Shown here: piece by piece, positions 1-9,595 of the stretch
How the letters are laid out: each line of letters opens with the position of its first letter
How positions within the stretch are numbered: position 1 is the stretch's first letter
Source of the DNA: Dyadobacter flavalbus
Lineage (GTDB): Bacteria; Bacteroidota; Bacteroidia; Cytophagales; Spirosomataceae
Length of the DNA: 64,000 nucleotides
Reading direction: 5' to 3'
Assembly: GCF_006149045.1 (NCBI RefSeq)
Contig: NZ_VBSN01000059.1
Coordinates: 186,001 to 250,000, forward strand
Notes under the pieces: model-generated
What the model saw: only the letters and a program-made list of their open reading frames with translations
Told to the model about the DNA's origin: nothing
The model's database searches: none
Made by a program: the position numbers and the translations under genes

Positions 1-237
1 ATAAATGCACACATTACAAAGTAGACTTCAGTATAATACTGGCGAAAGAACAACCGGATCGGGTCCGATAGGGAGTTGATGATCTGCATGGGTAAATTTG
101 TTGAAAAGAGGATTTACAGAAAGTTTGCCTGTGGTTTACTTCTAGAAAGATATTGCAATATTTGTTCAAACCTGTAATTACTGTGGTGACTGCCGGAATT
201 AATGGGGTTAACCCGGTAAAGTATATTATCAAAGTAA
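1..237. other. No gene seen at window start
   Basis: This stretch lies beyond the 3' end of the DUF1501 gene. Open frames here are short, lack recognisable motifs and have no convincing start context. I see no RNA gene or repeat in it. A gene reaching in from outside the window cannot be excluded. Confidence 0.5.
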
Positions 238-262
238 AAAGCCGGCATTCGGAGCCGGCTTT
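237..262 (-). terminator. Rho-independent terminator of the DUF1501 operon
   Basis: A 9-bp perfect stem (238-246 pairs with 254-262) encloses a 7-base loop. On the minus strand the stem is followed by a run of T, as expected for an intrinsic terminator. It sits about 60 bp after the stop of the DUF1501 gene, so it closes the minus-strand transcript coming from 4149. Confidence 0.8.
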
Positions 263-318
263 CATGAAAATAACTGGAAAAACAGGAACATGGATAACGG
301 AAAGCTGGATTCCAATCG

Positions 319-1746
319 TTACGCCAGCAAGTCCATCACAGGCAATCCTTTTCCGTCAGGAGTGGTATAAAATGGCCGTTTTTCAACTTCGTAATGCGTA
401 TCGCCCGTAATACCCAGCGCATGATAAATCGTCTGATGCACCTGATCTATTTTGATCGGGTTTTCGATGGTTTTGCACGGACGTTCGTCTGCGGTCTTTC
501 CGTATACAAACCCTTTTTTAATCCCGCCTCCAAATAGCAGCATGGAACCTGCATCCGTAAAATGACGGTGCATGCCGTAAAATTTCAGGTCCGATAAAAT
601 GTCCGGCTGGTTAACCTGTTCCAGCACTTTGGCGTCCGGCTTTCCTTCCACCATCATGTCGCGGCTGAACTCACTGGCGAGTACAATCATGGTTCTGTCG
701 AGAAGTCCTTTCTGATCGAGGTCTTTAACCAGCTGCGCAATCGGGCCGTCAATCTGCTTTTTCATTTCTATCAGCCGCGTGTAGCCGTTTTCGTGCGTAT
801 CCCAGCCTTTGAACGGCTCGTATTCGGTAGTCACGCTGATAAATCGGGCTCCTTGTTCGGTCAGTCGGCGCGCAAGCAGACAGCCCAGCCCGAACTTTCC
901 GGTATTGTAAATTTGATAGCTCTCCTTGGGTTCCGAACTCAGGTCAAAAGCCTTGGACTCCGGTGAATTGAGTAATGCATAAGCCTGTTCCATCGAACGT
1001 TTGAGGGATTCACGCTGGTAATCGCTGCCAAATTCCCCGATCGGGCTGTTATTGACCAGTTCGTTGTACAACTGATTTCTTCTTTCAAAACGCTTGGCAT
1101 CCATTCCGACGGGCGGACGTACGCTGTCGAGGCCCTGGCTCGGATCGGGAATAAAGAAAGGCCCGAACTCATTTCCAAGGAATCCCGCTGTGTGAAAAGC
1201 TTTGAGTTCTTCGGCTTCGCCAACGGTAAAGCGCTGACCAATATCTACAAAAGCCGGAATCACAGGGTTCTTCGGCCCGAGTTCTTTTGCGATCCACGAA
1301 CCGATGTGCGGCGCGGCAACCGTTTGCGGCGGTTCATAGCACGTATGCCAGTGATACTGATGCCGGGAATGCAAGATATGGCCCATATCGGCCGCTACGT
1401 ACGAGCGGATCAGCGTTCCTTTATCCATTACTTTCCCGATGGATTGCAGCCCGTCCGAAAAATGGATTCCGTCCAGAATAGTCGGCATGGATTTGAACGT
1501 ACTCAGCACGCGGTTGCCTTCCATGTCTTTTTCAAAAGGCGTATAACGCTTCGGGTCAAAAGTTTCGGTATGCGCCATGCCGCCGGCCATCCATAACAGG
1601 ATAACGGTATCGGCCGTGGAATCAGGTCCGGAAAAACGCTTGCAGCCGGAAAGCAGGCCCGAAACGGGAGCGCCTGCCGCCAGTGCCGCCATGGTCGCTG
1701 CGCTGGCACGCTGTAAAAATTCTCTTCGGTTCCAGTTGGTATTCAT
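319..1746 (-). CDS. DUF1501 family Tat-exported lipoprotein (sulfatase-like fold)
   Basis: The 475-residue product belongs to the DUF1501 family, which is related in fold to sulfatases/alkaline phosphatases and has no firmly assigned reaction. The N-terminus carries a twin-arginine signal (NRREFLQRA, residues 6-14) followed by a lipobox ending at Cys35 (LLSGC), so export by Tat and lipid anchoring are likely. Family-typical segments are visible: LLWMAGGMAHTETFDPK near residue 50, GWDTHENG in the middle and ASEFSRD towards the C-terminus. It lies 48 bp after the cytochrome-like gene at 1795-4149 on the same strand. That pairing of DUF1549/DUF1553 with DUF1501 is very common in Bacteroidota and Planctomycetota and suggests the two proteins work together on an extracytoplasmic substrate. 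Confidence 0.9.
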   Translation of the reverse strand: MNTNWNRREFLQRASAATMAALAAGAPVSGLLSGCKRFSGPDSTADTVILLWMAGGMAHTETFDPKRYTPFEKDMEGNRVLSTFKSMPTILDGIHFSDGLQSIGKVMDKGTLIRSYVAADMGHILHSRHQYHWHTCYEPPQTVAAPHIGSWIAKELGPKNPVIPAFVDIGQRFTVGEAEELKAFHTAGFLGNEFGPFFIPDPSQGLDSVRPPVGMDAKRFERRNQLYNELVNNSPIGEFGSDYQRESLKRSMEQAYALLNSPESKAFDLSSEPKESYQIYNTGKFGLGCLLARRLTEQGARFISVTTEYEPFKGWDTHENGYTRLIEMKKQIDGPIAQLVKDLDQKGLLDRTMIVLASEFSRDMMVEGKPDAKVLEQVNQPDILSDLKFYGMHRHFTDAGSMLLFGGGIKKGFVYGKTADERPCKTIENPIKIDQVHQTIYHALGITGDTHYEVEKRPFYTTPDGKGLPVMDLLA

Positions 1747-1794
1747 GATGGTGAATGCTTGAAAGTCAGCTAAAAGTCTTTATTATTTCTGCAT

Positions 1795-4149
1795 TTAATA
1801 AATCAGTTGAAACTCCGGAATGAGTGCAATGGCCCACATCAGATCCTGAATCCCTTCTTCACTCGGCACCGGCCCCAGCATTTTTTTCGCTACGGCAATT
1901 TCCTTGGGCAGTGGCGTTCGTCCCAGTGATTTCCTGTACAGTTCCGTCACAAGCAGCTCGGAAGTCGGGTATTTTTCACGCCATTGTTTCGAACCCGTTT
2001 TCAGCGTTTCGGTAAATTTATTGCCGTTGGTGAGTTCCAGCGCCTGCAACAAATTAGCCTGCGAAGTGCGGCTTGTGCTTACGGTTTCACGGTTCGGCCT
2101 TCCGAGTGAAGTCAGGAACGGATCGTTCTTGACAAATCCGGCACGCGGAAAAGGCAGTTTTTTCTTGATATCTTTTGGCAAAAGGTCGGTAACAATGGCG
2201 GTGTCCGCATACATCGGATTGAATGCAAAACTGATCGCATCCGTAAACTGCTCCGCGGTAAGCCTGCGCCGGACCATGCCCGTGAATTTGTATTCATTGG
2301 CCATGATATCGCCGGCTTCTTTGACAGAAGTAGAAGGCAATTGATATGTTTTGGAAGTAACAATCGTGTAAATCAGTTTTTTGATGTCATAGCCGTTCGC
2401 AGCAAAATCGGAAGCCAGCCAGTCGAGCAAGTCTTCGCTCCAAGGCATGTTGTCCATCATATCGACGGGCTCCACGATGCCGCGGCCCATCAATTGCGCC
2501 CAGATCCGGTTCGTAACCGTTCTGTAAAGCCGTCCGTCTTTCGGCTGCACCAGAAAATCGGCCAGCTGGCGCAGCCGTTTCTCCGTACTTTCATTAACGC
2601 TGATTTCGCCAAGTTCGGGAAACAGTATTCTGGTGCCTGCAATTTTTCCGGTCGGTTTGTCGCAGCGGTTGATTTCCAGCAAAGTATCCGCAAAAATATT
2701 GGCGAATGCATAGGAATCTTCCAGTTTCCAGTCGCTGATAAAACTGTCGTGGCAGGAAGCGCATTTTAGATTGAGTCCCAGCAAAACCTGCGAAACGTTC
2801 TGCGCCGCCTGCATTTCGGTCCGCTGACTGGAATTGATCGTACCACGCCATTTGATGCCTTTTATAAATCCTTCAGATTCTTTATTAGGGCTGATCAGTT
2901 CTTTTACAAACCAGTTATAAGGTTTATTGACCTGCAGGGATCTGTAAAGCCATTTGGTAATGTCGAATCTTCCGCCTGTAATGTAGCCCGTTCCGGAATA
3001 ATCGTTCCGTAACGCATCGTTCCAGAACGACATCCAGTGCTGGGCATAATCGTCATTCCTGTTCAGCAATTCTTTTGCAAGGGTTTCGCGCTTGTCCGGG
3101 CGGGTATCGGCAACAAATGCTTCCACTTTTTCCGGCGGCGGCGGCAATCCGATGATGTCAAGATAAACCCTGCGGATATAGATACGGTCGTCCACAACCG
3201 GTTTCCAGCCGATTTTGTTTTTGACAAAATAAGCATTTACAAACAAGTCAACGGGTTTTACAAGATCACCCGTCGGCACCGGAACCTGCGGCATGCGCGG
3301 TTCGAGCGCAGCTACGCGGTAGATGCTTTTTTCCTTTCCTTCCGGCCACACAGCGCCTTTCTCAATCCAGTACTGAAGAACCTTGATTTCCTGTTCCGTG
3401 AGGCGTTTGCCTTTGGTCGGCATGGCTTCCTTGTCGCTTTTGGGAAGTGAAACCCTGCGGATCAGCTCACTTTGTTCCGGATGGCCTTTTACGACTACAA
3501 ACCCGTTTTCTCCGCCTTTCATAATGCCGTCCCTGGAATCCAGCCGCAGGTCGCCCTTGCTTTTGCCTTCACCATGACAGCTGTAACAGTTATGCGCCAG
3601 GATCGTCCGTACCTGTACATTCAGGTCCTGAATCTGCTGCTCGCTCATCGGGCCGGAATTGTTTGCGACAAAATCGACTTCGGTTGTTGCCGCCAGGTAT
3701 TTTTGCGAAGAAGGCAGCACGCTTGAAATATAATCGTCGCCGTGCGTCAGCATGGCGCCGTAATGTCCGGCAAAGGAAACGCCGAAAACAGTCAGAAAAA
3801 GCAGTGAACGATAGATTCCAAAAAGATTGGTTCGAAGTGAAAAAGCGGTTATTATGGACAAAACCATCGTGGCAATTCCCGCCCAGCGGTGAATTTCGAG
3901 ACTGTCGCCGCTGTATTCGCCTTCACCGGCGAGCAGCCAGCCGAAAATCACGGCAAGCACGGAACTTCCCGCACCGACCCAGACCAGGATCCGGATGCCA
4001 TCACGCAATCGGCCCGATTTGCCTCTCCAGTCCAGTATTTCAAGTAAAAGCACGACGCACAGAAGTCCGATCGGAAAATGCACAAACAGCGGGTGTAATC
4101 TTCCGAAAAGTTGCCAGAGCCAGAAAGTTTCATTTGCCTGAAGTAACAC
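1795..4149 (-). CDS. Membrane c-type cytochrome with DUF1549 and DUF1553 domains
   Basis: This 784-residue protein starts with about four hydrophobic helices (residues 15-135, resembling the DUF2231 membrane domain). A planctomycete-type cytochrome domain follows, with a haem c motif CYSCH at 188-192. DUF1549 covers roughly 300-480 and contains a second CxxCH motif (CASCH, 463-467). DUF1553 fills most of the remainder. The length is typical of the family. The two haem motifs imply electron transfer outside the inner membrane, but the substrate is unknown. It is the first gene of a two-gene minus-strand unit with the DUF1501 gene, downstream of a SusC/SusD pair. The link to polysaccharide or glycan use is an inference from that context. 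Confidence 0.9.
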   Translation of the reverse strand: MLLQANETFWLWQLFGRLHPLFVHFPIGLLCVVLLLEILDWRGKSGRLRDGIRILVWVGAGSSVLAVIFGWLLAGEGEYSGDSLEIHRWAGIATMVLSIITAFSLRTNLFGIYRSLLFLTVFGVSFAGHYGAMLTHGDDYISSVLPSSQKYLAATTEVDFVANNSGPMSEQQIQDLNVQVRTILAHNCYSCHGEGKSKGDLRLDSRDGIMKGGENGFVVVKGHPEQSELIRRVSLPKSDKEAMPTKGKRLTEQEIKVLQYWIEKGAVWPEGKEKSIYRVAALEPRMPQVPVPTGDLVKPVDLFVNAYFVKNKIGWKPVVDDRIYIRRVYLDIIGLPPPPEKVEAFVADTRPDKRETLAKELLNRNDDYAQHWMSFWNDALRNDYSGTGYITGGRFDITKWLYRSLQVNKPYNWFVKELISPNKESEGFIKGIKWRGTINSSQRTEMQAAQNVSQVLLGLNLKCASCHDSFISDWKLEDSYAFANIFADTLLEINRCDKPTGKIAGTRILFPELGEISVNESTEKRLRQLADFLVQPKDGRLYRTVTNRIWAQLMGRGIVEPVDMMDNMPWSEDLLDWLASDFAANGYDIKKLIYTIVTSKTYQLPSTSVKEAGDIMANEYKFTGMVRRRLTAEQFTDAISFAFNPMYADTAIVTDLLPKDIKKKLPFPRAGFVKNDPFLTSLGRPNRETVSTSRTSQANLLQALELTNGNKFTETLKTGSKQWREKYPTSELLVTELYRKSLGRTPLPKEIAVAKKMLGPVPSEEGIQDLMWAIALIPEFQLIY

Positions 4150-4263
4150 AATTATAAAAGTTAAGGGTTTTAGGATTTCAATGAATTTGTCTGCAAATAA
4201 TTAATTCTCAGACAGCTATTTAAATAATATAAATTATTAACGAATCAATTTCATTATAGTTTG

Positions 4264-4303
4264 AAAAACCGGGAGAAATCCGGAACGGCGAAATTTCTCC
4301 CGG
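4264..4303 (-). terminator. Rho-independent terminator after susD-like gene
   Basis: An 11-bp perfect stem (4269-4279 with 4293-4303) has a 13-base loop and is followed on the minus strand by five T. It lies about 55 bp after the SusD stop, separating the SusC/SusD transcript from the cytochrome/DUF1501 unit. Confidence 0.85.
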
Positions 4304-4357
4304 CTATATCCATTCAAAAGCATTTTTATGCGTAATCTAATCAAAATGAGCGTCCTA

Positions 4358-5875
4358 TCAGTAACCCGGATTCTGTGTCAGTTTGGAATTGATCAGAATC
4401 TGAGGTGCAGGAATCGGCAGGTAATATTCGTTTTCGGTATACACATAATCCGTTGTATTAAAAGGCACATTTCCTCTTGCAATGGTCGGGTTCGCTCTTT
4501 CCCTGGCGCCATGTGCATTCATGAACGCAGCCCATTCAGCCGGTGTCATCGTTCTTTTCAGGTCAAACCATCTATGGTTTTCAAAAGCCAGTTCCACTCT
4601 TCTTTCTTTTAAAACAGCCGTTCTGAAAGTTGTTTTGTCAAGTCCGGTCAGATCTGCAAGTCCTGCACGTTTACGGACCTGATTCAGATAACCGTAAGCC
4701 TCGGCTGTCGGGCCGGATTGTTCGTTGATGGCTTCGGCAAGCATCAAAAGCACGTCGGCATAACGCAGCACCGGCCAGTTCGTATTGGTGCGCTGTACAA
4801 TCGTATGCGGATAATTGTATTTGCTTACATAAGTCACAGGATAAAAGACGCCGTCGAGCGTAAATCCGGTTTTCAGCGACAGGTCTTTTCTCAGATCCCC
4901 TTTTTCATAAGCCGCGATAATGTCGTTTGTCGGTGCATTTCTGCCGCCGTTGGCCCCGGCAGAATAACCCGTAACGGCACCTTTGGAAACCCTCGGTGCA
5001 AATACATACTCAAATGAACTTTGTTCGCCAAGGTCGTTATCGCCCTGATACTGAATTTCAAACAACGATTCCGGACCGTTCTTTTTGGCCGGGGACGGAT
5101 CGAAGTTGTCCGCATAGTTCGCATTCAGGGAATAGCCCAGTGTCGTAACTTCTTTCAGGGTCGTTACGGCTTCGGCGTATTTCTTGTTGGTGAGATATAC
5201 TTTGCCGAGCAGACCGAGCGCAGCGCCTTTTGTAGCCCTTCCTTTGTCAGCCGCATTGGTGTAAGCAGCAGGAAGTGCAGCAACAGCTTCGGAAAGGTCT
5301 TTCTCAATCAATGCCCATGCTTCGGCCTGCGGCGAACGAACCAGATCAAATGCAGGATCGGGCACGGCCAAAGTAGAAGTAACAATCACGACGTCACCGA
5401 AATACTGAACAAGGTTGAAGTAAAGGTATGCCCGCAGGAATTTCAGCTGCCCTTCAATTTCCTTTTTCGGGGTATCTTCAATTGTGGCGGTTGCCAGTTT
5501 TTCCAGCGTTAGGTTCAGGTTGTACAGCGCCGCATAATAGGAATTCCAGAGCGTTGCGATTTCACCGTTTCCGGAGTTTACGGTTGAAAATTCAAATGCT
5601 TCCCAGCCGCCGGCACCTCCGCGGTCGGAAGGGTTGAGGTCCACGGTGGTGTTGTCCGTCTGGAATTCGCCGAACAGATACGCGTTGTTTGTAATATTCT
5701 GAAGCGAGCCGTAAACGCCGTTCAGCGCCTGTTTTGCCTGTGCTTCATTTTTGTAAAACAGATCAACGCCCACTTTCGTCGGATCGGTCTGATCCAGAAA
5801 ATCCTCACTGCATGAAGTATGAAGCAGCATCAATGCAATGATACCAATGGCGGTTATATTTTTCATGTTCATCAA
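4358..5875 (-). CDS. SusD/RagB family nutrient-binding outer membrane lipoprotein
   Basis: The 505-residue protein has a lipoprotein signal with the lipobox Cys at residue 22 (LLHTSC), followed by the typical SusD start SEDFLDQTDPT. The C-terminal half shows the SusD pattern ending in LPIPAPQILINSKLTQNPGY. SusD proteins are surface lipoproteins that sit as a lid on a SusC barrel and bind the substrate for uptake. The gene begins 2 bases after the SusC stop, so the two are translationally linked. No glycoside hydrolase, sulfatase or anti-sigma/ECF pair lies right beside it, so the substrate cannot be read from this locus. Confidence 0.95.
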   Translation of the reverse strand: MMNMKNITAIGIIALMLLHTSCSEDFLDQTDPTKVGVDLFYKNEAQAKQALNGVYGSLQNITNNAYLFGEFQTDNTTVDLNPSDRGGAGGWEAFEFSTVNSGNGEIATLWNSYYAALYNLNLTLEKLATATIEDTPKKEIEGQLKFLRAYLYFNLVQYFGDVVIVTSTLAVPDPAFDLVRSPQAEAWALIEKDLSEAVAALPAAYTNAADKGRATKGAALGLLGKVYLTNKKYAEAVTTLKEVTTLGYSLNANYADNFDPSPAKKNGPESLFEIQYQGDNDLGEQSSFEYVFAPRVSKGAVTGYSAGANGGRNAPTNDIIAAYEKGDLRKDLSLKTGFTLDGVFYPVTYVSKYNYPHTIVQRTNTNWPVLRYADVLLMLAEAINEQSGPTAEAYGYLNQVRKRAGLADLTGLDKTTFRTAVLKERRVELAFENHRWFDLKRTMTPAEWAAFMNAHGARERANPTIARGNVPFNTTDYVYTENEYYLPIPAPQILINSKLTQNPGY

Positions 5876-5877
5876 GG

Positions 5878-8800
5878 TTAGAAATTAAGTTTGATACCGG
5901 CAGAAAATGTTCTTGGAACAGGGTAGGACTCGTCGTCATTGTTAAGCTCCGTTCCGCCTCTTACGCCCGCATCCGGGTTGTTTCCGGGATATTTGGTTAC
6001 GATCAGCAGGTTTGCCGCATTCACGAACACACGCGCATCGGACAATACATTTGCCAGTTTCGGCAGCGTATAGCCGATTGTAACGTTTTTGATCCACATG
6101 TGCGTGCCGTCGTAAACATACCGCTCGCTGCTTTCACGCGACCATTTGAAGTAATCCGTTCCGCCCTGCGAGTTTTTGGCATTCGGGTTGGAGCCCGGGT
6201 TTTCAGGCGATCTCCAGCGGTCTTTGGCTTTTTCCAGCACGTTGAAAACGCCGTCCATGTTCATCGTGGAGGCTTCAATGTTCCGGTAAATGTCAAATTT
6301 GTAAGCGCCCATCAAAAGGACATTCAGGTCAAAACGCTTGTAATCTGCGCCTACGGTCCAGGCCCAGTTGAATTTGGGATTCGGGTTACCGATCTCGGTC
6401 ATATCCTTCGTGTCATAGGAAACAATCCCGTCCGGTCCGCCGTCGGGTGCGCCGTGCAGATCGGCAAATTTCATGGCACCCGGAACCGCACCGTCCTGTT
6501 TTGGCGCAGCGTCGATTTCAGCCTGCGTGTTGAATATGCCCAGTTTTTTATAACCGAAAAGCATTCCGATCGGACGTCCGACCTGCTGGATATTGTACCC
6601 TCCGTACTGGCTTCCCTGAAGAATAAAGTCGTTCTGGCCTCTGATCGCAAGTACTTTGTTTCGGTTGAAAGTAATGTTCGCATTGGTTCTCAGGTTTACT
6701 TGTCCGACTTTGATACGGTACGTTGCCGCAATTTCAACGCCCTGATTCTGAACTTTACCCAGATTTTTCAGAGTAGTTGTAAATCCTGAAACAGCGGGAA
6801 TGTTGTAACCCAGCAGCATGTCGTCCGTAATCTTTTTATAATATTCCACGGTAAATACCAGCCGGTTGTTGAAGGTGGAAAGGTCGAAGCCGACGTCCAG
6901 CTGATCCGATTTTTCCCACGTAAGTTCCGAATTTGCAAAGCGTGTCACCGTTTTTCCCGATGCAAGCGTATTTCCGAGAATGTAGTTGTTGATTCCCAGA
7001 AAAGCCAGACTTGCATAGTTTCCGTCGTCGCCGGCATTTTGCCCAATGCCGAAGTTGTTGTTTGCACTGACGGAGTAGCTGTTGTTTCCGGTCATACCCC
7101 AGCTGGCCCTGAGTTTGAAATCTGTAAGCCAGGCTGCTTTTGGAATAAAGGGTTCTTCCGAAAGTCTCCATCCGAGTGAAACCGCCGGGAAATTCCCGAA
7201 TTTATGTCCTTCGCTGAACCTTGAACTTCCTTCCCGGCGCATGGTGGCGGAAAGCAGGTATTTATCCTTGAAGGAATAATTCAGACGAGCTACGTAAGCA
7301 ATCATCGTCCATTTTCTTTCGATGGAATTGGAAGAGCGGATGGTTGCATTGCCGAGATAGGGTGTAAGGTCGTCGGGAAAAGTATTGCCCGAGCCGTAAA
7401 GTCCTTTTACCGTTTCCTGCTGTGCGGTATAACCCAGCAATGCATCAAAATGGTGATTCTCGCCAAAATTCGTATTGTAAGTAAGCAGCTGGTCGGCAGA
7501 ATAATTGATCAGTTCTTCGGAATCGTCCCGTTCGGTGGCAATTCTGGGCGGGGCGCCGGCGCTACCCGTTGCGATGGCCAGTCCGATGGTGGAAGGCACG
7601 TATTCCTTGTAAGTATTGTAATTGATCTTGGTATTCAGCGATGACCTGAATTTCAGCCCTTTGGCAATATTGACTTCCACATACCCATTGGCAAGAACGT
7701 CCGCGATATAGCGGTTTCTCTTGATGTTTTTCAGCATGTACAAAGGGTTTGGAAATCCGAAAATGTCGCCGACGCCGTTGTAGTACGGGATCAGTTCCCC
7801 TTTTTCATCATACGCCGGATAACGCGGGTCACTGATGAGCGTCAGACCGACTACATTGCTGCGGCCGTCCGTATTGGCAAGACTCGATTTGGAGTAACTT
7901 CCGGCAACATTCAGGCCCAGCGTAATGAATTTGTTCACATCGCCGGCCAGGTTTGCACGCACGGAAGCGCGGTCATACCCGGTGTATTGCAGCGAGCCTG
8001 CCTCTTTATAATAACCGGCGGAAATCATCGACTTGACCGGTCCGCTTCCCGAAGTCAGCGTTACGTTGATGTCCTTGTAAGGCGCATTGTTATTCAGAAT
8101 AAGGTCGTACCAGTTTGTGGAGTACCTTGTGTTTTCAGGATTTCTGAAATCTTCGGGAATCTGGTCGTTGGTCGGCTGCACTTTGTTGGCAAGCACGTAT
8201 CTTCCGATAAATACCTCCTTTTTAAACTGCGCAAAATCCCGTCCGTTCAGAACATGCGTTTTTCTGGAATCCGGAACATTCTGGACGCCGTAATCAAAGG
8301 AAACATTCAGGCTTGTTTTTCCGGCTTTTGCGCCTTTTGTTGTAATCAGCACTACCCCGTTGGAGCCTCTCGCACCGTAAATGGCCGTGGAAGCAGCATC
8401 TTTCAGGATTGTAATTGTTTCAATATCATTGGGGTTAAGGTTTTGCCCGACTGAAATCCCGACCGGAAAGCCGTCGATAACATACAGCGGATCGCTGCCC
8501 GCTCCCAATGAGCTGATCCCGCGAACCTTTACTTCAAACTGCTGGCCGGGCGTGCCACTTTTCTGCTTGATAATGACGCCCGGAGCCTGTCCCTGAATCA
8601 TTCTGGTAACGTTGGATTTGGGAACTTCGCCGATATCTTCCATACTGATGACCGAAACAGCGGCCGTAATATCCCGTTTCCGCTGCGTTCCGTAACCGAC
8701 CACCACGACTTCTTCCAATGCCTTGTTATCCACGGCCATCTGGATATCCATGGTGGATCCGCTGCCGACCGGAACTTCTCTGGGTAGGTACCCGACGAAC

Positions 8801-9114
8801 GAAAAAACAAGAACCGGGCTGCCGGTTTCGGGGACTTGAATCGAGTAGTTTCCTTCCGCATCGGTTACAGTTCCTGTACTGGTGCCTTTTAAAATCACAC
8901 TGACACCCGGCAATCCCGTTGCCTTTTCATCACTGACTTTCCCGGAAATGGGTTTGTCAACGTTCAGGTTTATACGCTCCGTGCTTTTGGTGCCGGAATT
9001 TTCTTTTGCAGCGCTTGCCTGTATAGAAGTAATCAACAGCCAAATGAACGGCAGGACAGATTGGGCTGTGATCTTAACGGACCGTCTGAATTTTAAGAGT
9101 CGATGTGAATTCAT
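5878..9114 (-). CDS. SusC/RagA family TonB-linked outer membrane receptor
   Basis: At 1078 residues this has the standard size for a SusC protein. A signal segment (about 1-36) precedes a carboxypeptidase-regulatory-like domain beginning at KPISGKVSDEKATGLPGVSV. The plug domain follows with VVVVGYGTQRKRDITAAVS and the hallmark VIDGFPVG and GARGSNGVVLITTKG segments. The rest is a 22-strand barrel ending in the aromatic residue Phe of KLNF. It imports oligomers across the outer membrane using TonB energy together with the SusD partner encoded 2 bases downstream. The upstream 480 bp contain no other gene, so a promoter for the pair should lie there, but I do not see a clear TAnnTTTG box. Confidence 0.95.
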   Translation of the reverse strand: MNSHRLLKFRRSVKITAQSVLPFIWLLITSIQASAAKENSGTKSTERINLNVDKPISGKVSDEKATGLPGVSVILKGTSTGTVTDAEGNYSIQVPETGSPVLVFSFVGYLPREVPVGSGSTMDIQMAVDNKALEEVVVVGYGTQRKRDITAAVSVISMEDIGEVPKSNVTRMIQGQAPGVIIKQKSGTPGQQFEVKVRGISSLGAGSDPLYVIDGFPVGISVGQNLNPNDIETITILKDAASTAIYGARGSNGVVLITTKGAKAGKTSLNVSFDYGVQNVPDSRKTHVLNGRDFAQFKKEVFIGRYVLANKVQPTNDQIPEDFRNPENTRYSTNWYDLILNNNAPYKDINVTLTSGSGPVKSMISAGYYKEAGSLQYTGYDRASVRANLAGDVNKFITLGLNVAGSYSKSSLANTDGRSNVVGLTLISDPRYPAYDEKGELIPYYNGVGDIFGFPNPLYMLKNIKRNRYIADVLANGYVEVNIAKGLKFRSSLNTKINYNTYKEYVPSTIGLAIATGSAGAPPRIATERDDSEELINYSADQLLTYNTNFGENHHFDALLGYTAQQETVKGLYGSGNTFPDDLTPYLGNATIRSSNSIERKWTMIAYVARLNYSFKDKYLLSATMRREGSSRFSEGHKFGNFPAVSLGWRLSEEPFIPKAAWLTDFKLRASWGMTGNNSYSVSANNNFGIGQNAGDDGNYASLAFLGINNYILGNTLASGKTVTRFANSELTWEKSDQLDVGFDLSTFNNRLVFTVEYYKKITDDMLLGYNIPAVSGFTTTLKNLGKVQNQGVEIAATYRIKVGQVNLRTNANITFNRNKVLAIRGQNDFILQGSQYGGYNIQQVGRPIGMLFGYKKLGIFNTQAEIDAAPKQDGAVPGAMKFADLHGAPDGGPDGIVSYDTKDMTEIGNPNPKFNWAWTVGADYKRFDLNVLLMGAYKFDIYRNIEASTMNMDGVFNVLEKAKDRWRSPENPGSNPNAKNSQGGTDYFKWSRESSERYVYDGTHMWIKNVTIGYTLPKLANVLSDARVFVNAANLLIVTKYPGNNPDAGVRGGTELNNDDESYPVPRTFSAGIKLNF

Positions 9115-9595
9115 ACGCTTGAAAGGTTAGAGTTTGACAAACATGAATACTTGTTCTTGAAATAATGATAATTTCATTAAAAACTAATTTTGATCTGAAC
9201 ACGTTTTTATTCATTATGGATGGTTTAGGTAAACTAAAATGAAAATTCGATGCGGAAGTAATTATGGATAAATCATTAAATAATGATATTATTCAGGTAA
9301 TAAATAAATATAGTTCTATTTAAGATTAGAATTATATTATTTGTAATTATATTGGTATAAAGTTATCCGACTGTCCTGCTGTATCCGGTATGGCGGTAAA
9401 TAGCAGAAACAAAATGCCTGCGGAACTTGCAGCAATAAAAATCCGGAATTAAAAAAGAGCAGGATAAAACGGGTATAAACAGGAATGACCTGTTAAATCA
9501 TGTTAAAAACGGCCTTTATAACTGCTCAGCTGCGGATACCGGATTGGATATATTTATCATTGTATGCAGACTGAATTTAAAAATGATCCAAAAAA
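9115..9595. other. AT-rich divergent intergenic region, no gene seen
   Basis: About 480 bp separate the SusC gene (minus) from the ABC permease (plus). The sequence is AT-rich and must hold promoters in both directions. I could not find a convincing Bacteroidota promoter pair, operator palindrome or RNA gene in it. Confidence 0.5.

Noticed and set aside
14-265. 83-codon minus-strand ORF at the window start
   Set aside because: It overlaps the terminator at 237-262, has no recognisable features and no start context.
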